Assembly (NCBI GenBank): GCA_001689445.1 | Contig: LUJN01000038.1 | Location: 89,216 to 95,119, forward strand | Length of the DNA: 5,904 nt | Reading direction: 5' to 3' | Source of the DNA: Bacteroidales bacterium M3 | GTDB lineage: Bacteria > Bacteroidota > Bacteroidia > Bacteroidales > Muribaculaceae | Shown: piece by piece, positions 1-5,854 of the stretch | Layout: each line of letters begins with the position of its first letter | Numbering within the stretch: position 1 is the stretch's first letter | Notes under the pieces: model-generated | Databases searched by the model: none | Told to the model about the DNA's origin: nothing | Seen by the model: only the letters and a program-made list of their open reading frames with translations | Made by a program: the position numbers and the translations under genes

Positions 1-48
1 CCTTATGTGCCTATGTTCTTATGTCTAAAAACCTGTTCTTGTGTCTAT
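1..48. repeat. Short imperfect TATGT-rich repeats downstream of carB
   Basis: The 13-mer GTTCTTATGTCTA at 15-27 recurs with one mismatch at 35-47 (GTTCTTGTGTCTA), exactly 20 bases later. A shorter unit, CTTATGT, occurs at 2-8 and again at 18-24. The run continues off the left edge of the window, so its full length and copy number are unknown. It lies directly past the carB stop codon, in the 3' untranslated region of carB on the minus strand. No hairpin with a T-tract is visible here, so I do not call it a terminator. Function unknown. Confidence 0.4.
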
Positions 49-3000
49 CAATATTCGCGCCAGGGACGGATGGCGATGGCGTCGGTGGGGCGCGTCGTGA
101 AGGCGCGGACAAACGCCGAAGCCAGGCGTGCGTTGGTAATCAGCGGGATATTGTGGTCGATGGCCGAGCGGCGTATGCGGTATCCATTGGTCAGCTCGCG
201 CTTGGTGTGGTTCTTGGGGATGTTGATAACCAAGTCGATGGCATGTGACGCCAGGAGGTCGAGCACATTCTCGCCCTCCTCGTCGGGCCAGCATACCGCC
301 GTGGCCTCGATGCCATTGTTGGCAAGGAACTTGGCCGTGCCCTCGGTGGCATAGAGCTTGTAGCCACCCTCGGCGAGCAGCTTGCAGGCGTCGAGCAGGT
401 CGACCTTGCCGCGCACGTCGCCCGAGGAGACAAGCACCGCCTTGCGGGGCACGTGGTGGCCCACGGAAATCATGGCGTTGAGCAACGCCTCGTCAAAGTC
501 GCTGCCGAGGCATCCCACCTCGCCCGTGGACGACATGTCGACACCAAGCACCGGGTCGGCCTTGTGGAGACGGGCAAAGGAGAACTGCGACGCCTTGACG
601 CCGATATAGTCGATGTCAAATGTCGAGCTGTCGGCCTTCTCCACCGGTTCGCCGAGCATGATGCGCGTGGCGGTGTCGATGAAGTTGCGCTTGAGTATCT
701 TGCTCACGAAGGGGAAGGAGCGCGAGGCGCGCAGGTTGCACTCGATGACCTTCACCTCGTTGTTCTTGGCGAGGAACTGGATGTTGAACGGGCCGGAGAT
801 GTTAAGCTCGGCGGCGATACGCTTGGAGATGCGCTTGATAGCGCGCGCCGTGGCCATATATATCTTCTGGGCGGGGAACACGAGGGTGGCGTCGCCCGAG
901 TGCACTCCGGCAAACTCCACATGCTCCGAGATGGCATACTCGACAATCTCGCCGTTGCGTGCCACGGCGTCAAACTCTATCTCCTTGGCGTTCTGCAGGA
1001 ACTCGCTCACGACGACGGGGTACTCCTTGGAGACCTTGGCTGCGTCGCCGAGGAAGCGGTGCATCGACTCATAGTCGTGGCACACGTTCATTGCCGCGCC
1101 CGACAGCACGTAGCTCGGACGAATGAGCACGGGGAAGCCCACCTCGCGCACAAACGAGTCGATGTCGTCATACGACGTCAACTCGCGCCAGCGGGGCTGG
1201 TCGATGCCGAGCTGGTCGAGCATGGCCGAGAACTTGTGACGGTTTTCGGCGCGGTCGATGGAGACGGGCGATGTGCCGAGCACGGGCACGTCGCGGCGGT
1301 AGAGCTTCATCGCCAGGTTGTTGGGTATCTGTCCGCCCACCGACACGATTACCCCCTTGGGACGCTCAAGGTCAATGACATCCATCACGCGCTCAAACGA
1401 CAGCTCGTCGAAGTAGAGGCGGTCGCACATGTCGTAGTCGGTCGAGACGGTCTCTGGGTTATAGTTGATCATTATCGACTTGTAGCCGAGCTTGCGGCAG
1501 GTGCTCACGGCGTTGACCGAACACCAGTCAAACTCCACCGACGAGCCGATGCGGTAGGCGCCCGAGCCGAGCACGACGATATTCTTGCCGGCATTGTAGT
1601 CGTAGGTCACCATGTTGGCCGTCGCGCCGTAGGTGACATAGAGATAATTTGTCAGCTCGGGGTATTCCGACGCCACGGTGTTGATGCGGCACACGTGGGG
1701 CACCACGCCAAGGGCCTTGCGGTGGTCGCGCACGCGCAGCATCTCGGCCTCGAGTGTCCCCGAGGGGTTCTCGACGAGGCGCGCTATCTGGAAGTCGGAA
1801 AATCCGAGACGCTTTGCCTCGGCCATCACCTCGACGGGGATATCCTCAATCCGGCCATATTCCTTCAGCTTGGCGGCATAGTCGACGATATTCTTCAGGC
1901 GCGAGATAAACCAGCGGTCAATACGGGTCAGCTCCTCAATGCGGTCGACCGTGTAGCCCTGCTCAAGGGCGGCAGCGATGGCGAATATACGCATGTCGGT
2001 CGGATGGGACAGAGCCGTGTCGAGGTCGTCAAACTCCAGGTCATGGTTGCCCACGAAACCGTGCATTCCCTGCCCTATCATGCGGAGGCCCTTCTGGATA
2101 ATCTCCTCAAACGACTTGCCTATCGACATGATTTCGCCCACCGACTTCATCGACGAGCCAATCTCGCGGTCCACGCCGGCAAACTTCGTCAGGTCCCAGC
2201 GCGGTATCTTCACTATCATGTAGTCGACCGAGGGTGCGACATAGGCCGAGTTGGCCGTGCCCATCTCCCCTATCTGGTCGAGTGTGTAGCCCAGGGCGAG
2301 CTTGGCGGCCACGAATGCCAGCGGATAGCCCGACGCCTTGGAGGCGAGAGCCGACGAGCGGCTCAGACGGGCGTTTATCTCGATGATGCGGTAGTCGTTG
2401 GTCTCGGCGTTGAATGCATACTGGATGTTGCACTCGCCGACGATGCCGATGTGGCGCACGACGCGGCAGGCAATCTCCTCAAGCATCTGTATCTGCTCGC
2501 GGGTGAGCGACACGATGGGAGCCACGACGATGCTCTCGCCCGTGTGAATGCCGAGCGGGTCAAAGTTTTCCATCGGAACGACCGTGAAGCAGTGGTCGTT
2601 GGCGTCGCGTATCACCTCAAACTCTATCTCCTTCCACCCCTTTAACGACTCCTCGACAAGAATCTGCTTGGAATGGGCGAGCGCACTCTCGCAAAGAGTC
2701 TTGAACTCCTCCTCGTTGGCGCATATGCCCGAGCCGAGGCCTCCGAGGGCATAGGCCGAGCGCACCATCACGGGATAGCCGATGCGGCGTGCCACGGCGA
2801 TGGCATCGTCCATCGTCTCGACGGCCTGCGATACGGGTGTCTTGGCCTCTATCTCCTTGAGTTTCTTCACAAAGAGGTCACGGTCTTCGGTAATCATGAT
2901 GGCCTCGACCGACGTGCCGAGCACACGGACGCCATACTTCTCCAGCGTGCCGTTGAGATAAAGCTCCGTGCCGCAGTTGAGGGCAGTCTGGCCGCCGAAG

Positions 3001-3260
3001 GCGAGCAGGATGCCGTCAGGACGCTCCTTTTCGATCACCTTGGTGACAAACTCGGTGGTAATCGGCAGGAAATAGACCTGGTCGGCCACGCCCTCCGACG
3101 TCTGTATTGTGGCGATGTTTGGGTTGATGAGCACTGTCGAGATGCCCTCCTCGCGCAAAGCTTTCAGCGCCTGGGAACCTGAATAGTCAAACTCCCCGGC
3201 CTGCCCTATCTTGAGGGCGCCCGAGCCAAGGAGCAATACCTTTTTGATACCGTCGATCAT
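48..3260 (-). CDS. carB: Carbamoyl-phosphate synthase large subunit, eukaryote-like (CPS1/CAD-type) sequence
   Basis: Makes carbamoyl phosphate from bicarbonate, ammonia (delivered from glutamine by the CarA small subunit) and two ATP in the cytoplasm, feeding pyrimidine and arginine synthesis. The 1070 residues match the usual full length. The two homologous halves are clear: nucleotide motifs GSGALKIGQAGEFDYSG (12-28) and GSGAYRIGSSVEFDW (565-579), followed by ATP-grasp domains at about 125-330 and 675-865. Metal/ATP ligands appear intact in both: Q280, E294, N296 and Q828, E840, N842. An MGS-type allosteric domain fills about 945-1060. Wording such as ECNLRASRSFPF (840-851) and VKIPRWDL (350-357) follows animal CPS1/CAD rather than E. 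coli, which has EVNPRAARTVPF. The glutaminase subunit is not here; the upstream neighbour is a divergent sugar transferase, so carA is not directly 5' of carB. ATG at 3260 begins MIDGIKKVLLLGSG, the expected family start. No frameshift or missing catalytic residue seen. Confidence 0.97.
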   Translation of the reverse strand: MIDGIKKVLLLGSGALKIGQAGEFDYSGSQALKALREEGISTVLINPNIATIQTSEGVADQVYFLPITTEFVTKVIEKERPDGILLAFGGQTALNCGTELYLNGTLEKYGVRVLGTSVEAIMITEDRDLFVKKLKEIEAKTPVSQAVETMDDAIAVARRIGYPVMVRSAYALGGLGSGICANEEEFKTLCESALAHSKQILVEESLKGWKEIEFEVIRDANDHCFTVVPMENFDPLGIHTGESIVVAPIVSLTREQIQMLEEIACRVVRHIGIVGECNIQYAFNAETNDYRIIEINARLSRSSALASKASGYPLAFVAAKLALGYTLDQIGEMGTANSAYVAPSVDYMIVKIPRWDLTKFAGVDREIGSSMKSVGEIMSIGKSFEEIIQKGLRMIGQGMHGFVGNHDLEFDDLDTALSHPTDMRIFAIAAALEQGYTVDRIEELTRIDRWFISRLKNIVDYAAKLKEYGRIEDIPVEVMAEAKRLGFSDFQIARLVENPSGTLEAEMLRVRDHRKALGVVPHVCRINTVASEYPELTNYLYVTYGATANMVTYDYNAGKNIVVLGSGAYRIGSSVEFDWCSVNAVSTCRKLGYKSIMINYNPETVSTDYDMCDRLYFDELSFERVMDVIDLERPKGVIVSVGGQIPNNLAMKLYRRDVPVLGTSPVSIDRAENRHKFSAMLDQLGIDQPRWRELTSYDDIDSFVREVGFPVLIRPSYVLSGAAMNVCHDYESMHRFLGDAAKVSKEYPVVVSEFLQNAKEIEFDAVARNGEIVEYAISEHVEFAGVHSGDATLVFPAQKIYMATARAIKRISKRIAAELNISGPFNIQFLAKNNEVKVIECNLRASRSFPFVSKILKRNFIDTATRIMLGEPVEKADSSTFDIDYIGVKASQFSFARLHKADPVLGVDMSSTGEVGCLGSDFDEALLNAMISVGHHVPRKAVLVSSGDVRGKVDLLDACKLLAEGGYKLYATEGTAKFLANNGIEATAVCWPDEEGENVLDLLASHAIDLVINIPKNHTKRELTNGYRIRRSAIDHNIPLITNARLASAFVRAFTTRPTDAIAIRPWREY

Positions 3261-3301
3261 GATTTATGTGATATGAATGTTTATATTTTTCTGTCAGAGT
3301 G

Positions 3302-3335
3302 CAAAGATACGAATAAGTCGAGAGCAAAAAACAAA
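3302..3335 (-). promoter_or_regulatory. Probable carB promoter (Bacteroidetes type)
   Basis: Read on the minus strand, TATCTTTG (3309-3302) is a perfect TAnnTTTG -7 box. A TTTG -33 box lies at 3335-3332, 22 bp upstream. That spacer is slightly longer than the 19-20 bp of three other promoters in this window. Transcription would start near 3295, leaving an AT-rich leader of about 35 nt before the carB ATG at 3260. The whole promoter lies inside copy 1 of the repeat described separately. Confidence 0.65.
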
Positions 3336-3377
3336 TTTATTTGATTTTTGCCGAGCGTAAGTATCTAAGGCGACCGC

Positions 3378-3410
3378 CAAAGATACGAATAAGTCGAGAG
3401 CAATGCCAAA
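3378..3410 (-). promoter_or_regulatory. Possible second, distal leftward promoter in repeat copy 2
   Basis: On the minus strand, TATCTTTG (3385-3378) is preceded by TTTG (3410-3407) with a 21-bp spacer. It is the copy 2 equivalent of the proposed carB promoter, 76 bp further upstream. If active it would give carB a longer leader of roughly 110 nt that reads through copy 1. It could instead be a silent duplicate. Whether it fires cannot be told from sequence. Confidence 0.4.
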
Positions 3411-3421
3411 TTTATTTGACT

Positions 3422-3453
3422 TTTGGTTTTTAACACTTTTATTTATATATTTG
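3422..3453 (+). promoter_or_regulatory. Promoter of the sugar transferase gene (Bacteroidetes type)
   Basis: A TTTG -33 box at 3422-3425 and a perfect TAnnTTTG -7 box (TATATTTG, 3446-3453) are separated by 20 bp. The -33 box lies in the end of repeat copy 2, so the element could serve both directions. The predicted start of transcription near 3460 leaves a leader of under 30 nt before the ATG at 3487. This decides the start codon: an in-frame ATG at 3403 would lie upstream of the transcript. Confidence 0.75.
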
Positions 3454-3486
3454 CAGTCAGATTCAGGAGACACACATCAACGTTTT

Positions 3487-4878
3487 ATGGCACCACTGAA
3501 CCAAAAAGGAAAGTACGGACGTTACATACACAATTTTCTTACAATCACTGACCTCGTGTTGGTGAACCTTATTTTTTTTGTATTATGCATCATAAACCCG
3601 ACTGCCACGGGTGACCACACGCGCCTCGTATGGCTCGTGCTTAACGTCGCATATATCCCTGTGGCCTATTGGTTCAGCAACGTCCACCGCATGAGGGCCA
3701 TACATATGGACCACGTGTTTGGCGGCGCGCTGGAGGCTGTCGGCATCCACGCCCTGTTTTTCCTGTCTATAATCGCGTTTCTCAATATCGAGGAGATACC
3801 GACCACATTCTACCTCGGGTTTTACGGCATCTCAATCGTGGCGCTCCCCGTGTGGTGGATTGTCGCCCGCATCATACTGAAGAGCTTTCGCCGGCGAGGG
3901 CGCAACTTCCGCCGCGTGGCCATCGTCGGCACCAACCGCACGGCACAGCGTCTCTACGAGGAGATGCAGACCGATGCCGGATACGGATTCCGCGTCATGG
4001 GATTTTTTGACGACGAGATGAAGCCCGACTTCCCCGCGCCACTCTACACCGGGACGCTCGACATGCTCAACGACTACGTGCGCGAGAACGCCATAGACGA
4101 GATATATTTCACGATGTCGGGCGAAAAAAAGGACGCCCTGCGCACAACCATCCACATCGCCGACAACAATGCCCTGCAATTCTACTACGTGCCCCAGATA
4201 AGCCGCTACATCAACCGCCGCTTTGACCTTTACACAGTCGGGGGCATACCGATGCTCACCGTGCGCCACAATCCCCACACACGCGCCATCAACCGCTTTG
4301 CCAAGCGCACGTTTGACGTGGTGTTCTCCTCGATTGTGCTGCTCTGCTCCCCCATCATCTTCATCCCCGTGGCGATAGCCATCAAGATATCTTCCCCCGG
4401 ACCGGTGTTCTTCAAGCAGAAGCGCACAGGCTATCGCGGCAAGGACTTCTATTGCTACAAGTTCCGCACGATGCGCGTCAACAAGGACGCCGACAAGGTG
4501 CAGGCATCCAAGAATGACTCGCGAAAGACCCGCGTGGGCGATTTCCTGCGGCGCACGAGCATCGACGAGCTGCCCCAGTTTATCAACGTGTTCCTCGGGT
4601 CGATGTCGGTTGTCGGACCGCGTCCCCATATGCTGATGCACACCGAGACATACCGCGACCTCATCAGCCACTACATGGTGCGCCACCTCATCAAGCCCGG
4701 CATCACCGGCTGGGCGCAGGTCAACGGCTACCGCGGCCAGACCGAGGAACTGTGGCAGATGGAACGCCGCGTGGAGTACGACGTGTGGTATATCGAAAAC
4801 TGGACCTGGATACTCGACCTCAAAATCATCGCCCGCACCGTCCTCAACGCCATCCACGGCGAGGAAAACGCCTTCTGA
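3487..4878 (+). CDS. Polyprenyl-phosphate sugar-1-phosphate transferase, WcaJ-like (initiates exopolysaccharide/capsule synthesis)
   Basis: Transfers a sugar 1-phosphate from a UDP-sugar to undecaprenyl phosphate at the inner membrane, the first step of capsule, exopolysaccharide or glycan assembly. The 463-residue protein has the long-form layout. Four membrane segments lie at about 17-36, 46-64, 80-99 and 109-131. A Rossmann-like domain begins RRVAIVGTNRT (142-152). A fifth hydrophobic segment (278-299) leads into the C-terminal catalytic domain. That domain holds GPVFFKQKR (305-313), KFRTM (325-329), the Asp-Glu dyad D360-E361 in TSIDELPQ, GPRP (377-380) and KPGITGWAQVNGYRG (403-417), so it looks catalytically intact. 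The best fit is the glucose-1-phosphate transferase group, but sugar specificity cannot be read from motifs. The start is ATG 3487, not the in-frame ATG 3403, because the promoter at 3422-3453 lies between them and the extra residues come from repeat DNA. A weak AGGAGA lies 15 bases upstream. It appears to be a single-gene unit here, convergent with hepT. Confidence 0.93.
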   Translation: MAPLNQKGKYGRYIHNFLTITDLVLVNLIFFVLCIINPTATGDHTRLVWLVLNVAYIPVAYWFSNVHRMRAIHMDHVFGGALEAVGIHALFFLSIIAFLNIEEIPTTFYLGFYGISIVALPVWWIVARIILKSFRRRGRNFRRVAIVGTNRTAQRLYEEMQTDAGYGFRVMGFFDDEMKPDFPAPLYTGTLDMLNDYVRENAIDEIYFTMSGEKKDALRTTIHIADNNALQFYYVPQISRYINRRFDLYTVGGIPMLTVRHNPHTRAINRFAKRTFDVVFSSIVLLCSPIIFIPVAIAIKISSPGPVFFKQKRTGYRGKDFYCYKFRTMRVNKDADKVQASKNDSRKTRVGDFLRRTSIDELPQFINVFLGSMSVVGPRPHMLMHTETYRDLISHYMVRHLIKPGITGWAQVNGYRGQTEELWQMERRVEYDVWYIENWTWILDLKIIARTVLNAIHGEENAF

Positions 4879-4919
4879 TGCCTGACATCGCATCGCAAAG
4901 GGACGAAAATGCGCACCAC

Positions 4920-5270
4920 CTACTTCATAATAGATGCCCTAATCTCAACAATCTCAGACTTCAGCAACGGCAGATGGTTGATGACTATCGACCACACCAT
5001 ATCATGACTGACACTGTCATAACCATGAATGAGATAATTGCGGGTATCAACTATTTTCCTGGCTTTAGTTATTGGGATACCAGGTGCAATCTTTAGCAAT
5101 TTGTTTACTGCCTCACCTATAATGGCAATATTCATCTGAATGGCACGCTGCATCATCGGCGTGCCGCAATAGACATCAAACCTGCGGGGCATTAAATCGA
5201 AATATGACTCGATCTGCCCAATCGATCCCAATACATCATCAAGATATTTGACAACCTGTTTCTCATCCAT
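4920..5270 (-). CDS. hepT: HepT-like HEPN-domain ribonuclease toxin (type VII toxin-antitoxin, DUF86)
   Basis: Toxin half of a HEPN/MNT pair. Family members are small helical RNases that stop growth unless modified by the partner. The 116-residue protein has the catalytic RX4HXY motif as RNYLIHGY (77-84): R77 and H82 are the expected active-site residues, and Y84 is the tyrosine that MntA partners AMPylate in characterised systems. The segment before it, about 43-60 (AIQMNIAIIGEAVNKLLK), is the usual HEPN helix with an IGEA signature. Length is typical. The ATG at 5270 overlaps the end of mntA by 8 bases (ATGGATGA), implying translational coupling; only a weak AGG lies upstream. It ends 41 bp from the stop of the convergent sugar transferase. 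GC is visibly lower than in carB or the sugar transferase, consistent with horizontal acquisition. RNA target is not predictable. Confidence 0.9.
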   Translation of the reverse strand: MDEKQVVKYLDDVLGSIGQIESYFDLMPRRFDVYCGTPMMQRAIQMNIAIIGEAVNKLLKIAPGIPITKARKIVDTRNYLIHGYDSVSHDMVWSIVINHLPLLKSEIVEIRASIMK

Positions 5271-5568
5271 ATATCAACCTGCGTGTATCGTTAAGCTCTT
5301 GACGAAAATATGGATTTTGGACGGCAGAATCTTCGGTAATATCAACCTTGCGGCCGAACACATCCTCAAGGGCATATTGAAAATCGAAAAAATTGTCGGC
5401 ATAGTCGAATATATCAATCTCGTCCTTGTCAAAATCCACACACAAGTCGACATCACTCTGGCTATTAAAGCGATTTGTGAGAATAGAGCCAAAAACCCAT
5501 AATTTACGGACATGAAAACGCCTGCATATATCCATGATTTTATGCATATTCATTTCGACTATGTGCAT
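5263..5568 (-). CDS. mntA: MntA-like minimal nucleotidyltransferase antitoxin (type VII toxin-antitoxin)
   Basis: Antitoxin partner of hepT. In studied members it inactivates the HEPN toxin by adding AMP units from ATP to the toxin tyrosine. The 101-residue protein carries the full signature GSX10DXD: G27-S28, then D39 and D41 in SDVDLCV. A third carboxylate, D76, is in RKVDI, so the metal-binding triad looks complete. The C-terminus (NPYFRQELNDTRRLIYG, 85-101) is the usual tail of this family. The start is uncertain: ATG codons at 5568, 5553 and 5547 are all in frame, and the family pattern slightly favours the inner ones. The outermost is given; it adds at most 7 residues. It is first in the operon, with its own promoter at 5602-5632, and overlaps hepT. 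AT-rich like hepT. The symbol is that of the toxin-antitoxin family, not the manganese transporter gene of the same name. Confidence 0.9.
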   Translation of the reverse strand: MHIVEMNMHKIMDICRRFHVRKLWVFGSILTNRFNSQSDVDLCVDFDKDEIDIFDYADNFFDFQYALEDVFGRKVDITEDSAVQNPYFRQELNDTRRLIYG

Positions 5569-5601
5569 ATCATCCTATTGTTTAATTCAACTTCTCGGAT
5601 A

Positions 5602-5632
5602 CAAATATATGAATAAAACGTTAAATGCCAAA
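5602..5632 (-). promoter_or_regulatory. Promoter of the mntA-hepT operon (Bacteroidetes type)
   Basis: On the minus strand, a TTTG -33 box (5632-5629) is followed after 19 bp by TATATTTG (5609-5602), a perfect TAnnTTTG -7 box. Transcription would begin near 5595, giving a leader of about 27 nt to the ATG at 5568. No clear operator palindrome overlaps the boxes, so I cannot say whether the pair represses itself. Confidence 0.7.
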
Positions 5633-5685
5633 CAGTTGTTCCACCATTGAGTCCTTATCCAATGATAAAGGGCACGCTACATATC

Positions 5686-5722
5686 AAAAAGAGCGGGTGT
5701 AACCTTATGGGTTACACCCGCT
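5686..5722 (-). terminator. Intrinsic terminator of the tRNA-Pro transcript
   Basis: A perfect 13-bp inverted repeat (5692-5704 with 5710-5722, arm AGCGGGTGTAACC) encloses a 5-base loop. On the minus strand the hairpin is followed by C then TTTTT (5690-5686), the layout of a factor-independent terminator. It starts 13 bases past the tRNA 3' end. The plus-strand reading lacks a T-run after the hairpin, so orientation is minus. Confidence 0.88.
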
Positions 5723-5735
5723 TATCCGAAAAATG

Positions 5736-5808
5736 TCGGGGTGAGAAGACTCGAACTTCCGACCTCCACGTCCCGAACGTGGCGCGCTGCCAACTGTGCT
5801 ACACCCCG
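5736..5808 (-). tRNA. tRNA-Pro, anticodon CGG
   Basis: The minus strand folds as a standard 73-nt tRNA. The 7-bp acceptor stem is CGGGGTG with CACCCCG, and the discriminator base is A. The anticodon stem is CCACG/CGTGG around loop TTCGGGA, giving anticodon CGG, which reads CCG (proline). G37 follows the anticodon, as expected for proline tRNAs. The T arm is GGAAG-TTCGAGT-CTTCT with one G-U pair. The D arm is GCAC/GCGC with one A-C mismatch. The C1-G72 pair with A73 matches the bacterial tRNA-Pro identity pattern. The CCA end is not encoded (the next bases are CAT), so it must be added after transcription. It has its own promoter and terminator. Confidence 0.96.
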
Positions 5809-5823
5809 CACAAATTGCGACTG

Positions 5824-5854
5824 CAAAGATAATACATTTCTGAATGATTGCAAA
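5824..5854 (-). promoter_or_regulatory. Promoter of the tRNA-Pro gene (Bacteroidetes type)
   Basis: On the minus strand, TTTG (5854-5851) and TATCTTTG (5831-5824) are spaced by 19 bp, a perfect match to the Bacteroidetes consensus. The predicted start near 5817 leaves only a short leader before the mature tRNA 5' end at 5808. The -7 box has the same TATCTTTG sequence as the one in the repeats upstream of carB. Confidence 0.75.

Larger units (their letters stand above)
3302..3426. repeat. Two tandem copies of a promoter-carrying intergenic repeat
   Basis: Copy 1 spans 3302-3350 and copy 2 spans 3378-3426, in the same orientation. A 26-base block is identical in both (3302-3327 and 3378-3403). 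A second identical 13-base block, CAAATTTATTTGA, is at 3332-3344 and 3407-3419, followed by a TTTTG tail in each. The join between the blocks differs by one base in length. On the minus strand each copy carries TTTG, then a spacer containing GCTCTCGACTTATTCG, then TATCTTTG, so each copy is itself a possible leftward promoter. The 27 bases between copies (3351-3377) include CCGAGCGTAAG. From general familiarity, similar elements recur in intergenic regions of Bacteroidales genomes; that cannot be checked from this window. Confidence 0.8.

Noticed and set aside
453..2645. A 730-codon open frame antisense to carB, on the plus strand
   Set aside because: It lies wholly inside carB on the opposite strand. 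Its His/Val/Leu/Ala/Asp-rich composition is what reading a GC-rich gene backwards gives, and it shows no recognisable domain.
3832..4893. A 353-codon open frame antisense to the sugar transferase gene
   Set aside because: Same kind of shadow. The plus-strand gene has clear catalytic motifs and a promoter, while the antisense frame has neither a recognisable motif nor a promoter.
5248..5513. Small frames opposite or overlapping mntA (5248-5502 plus, 5274-5513 minus)
   Set aside because: They occupy other frames of mntA, which has the complete nucleotidyltransferase signature. They show no motif or promoter of their own.
5652..5671. Weak hairpin TTATC-CAAT-GATAA between mntA and the tRNA terminator
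   Set aside because: Only five pairs in an AT-rich stretch with no T-tract. This is expected by chance and is not needed, given the strong terminator at 5686-5722.
5736..5808. tRNA-Pro as an attachment site for an integrated element carrying the toxin-antitoxin pair
   Set aside because: I looked for a second copy of the tRNA 3' end near 4879-4919 and elsewhere in the window and saw none. There is also no integrase gene in view.
5647..5832. A 61-codon plus-strand frame across the terminator and tRNA-Pro
   Set aside because: It translates through the terminator hairpin and the complement of a well-folded tRNA, so it is not a protein gene.
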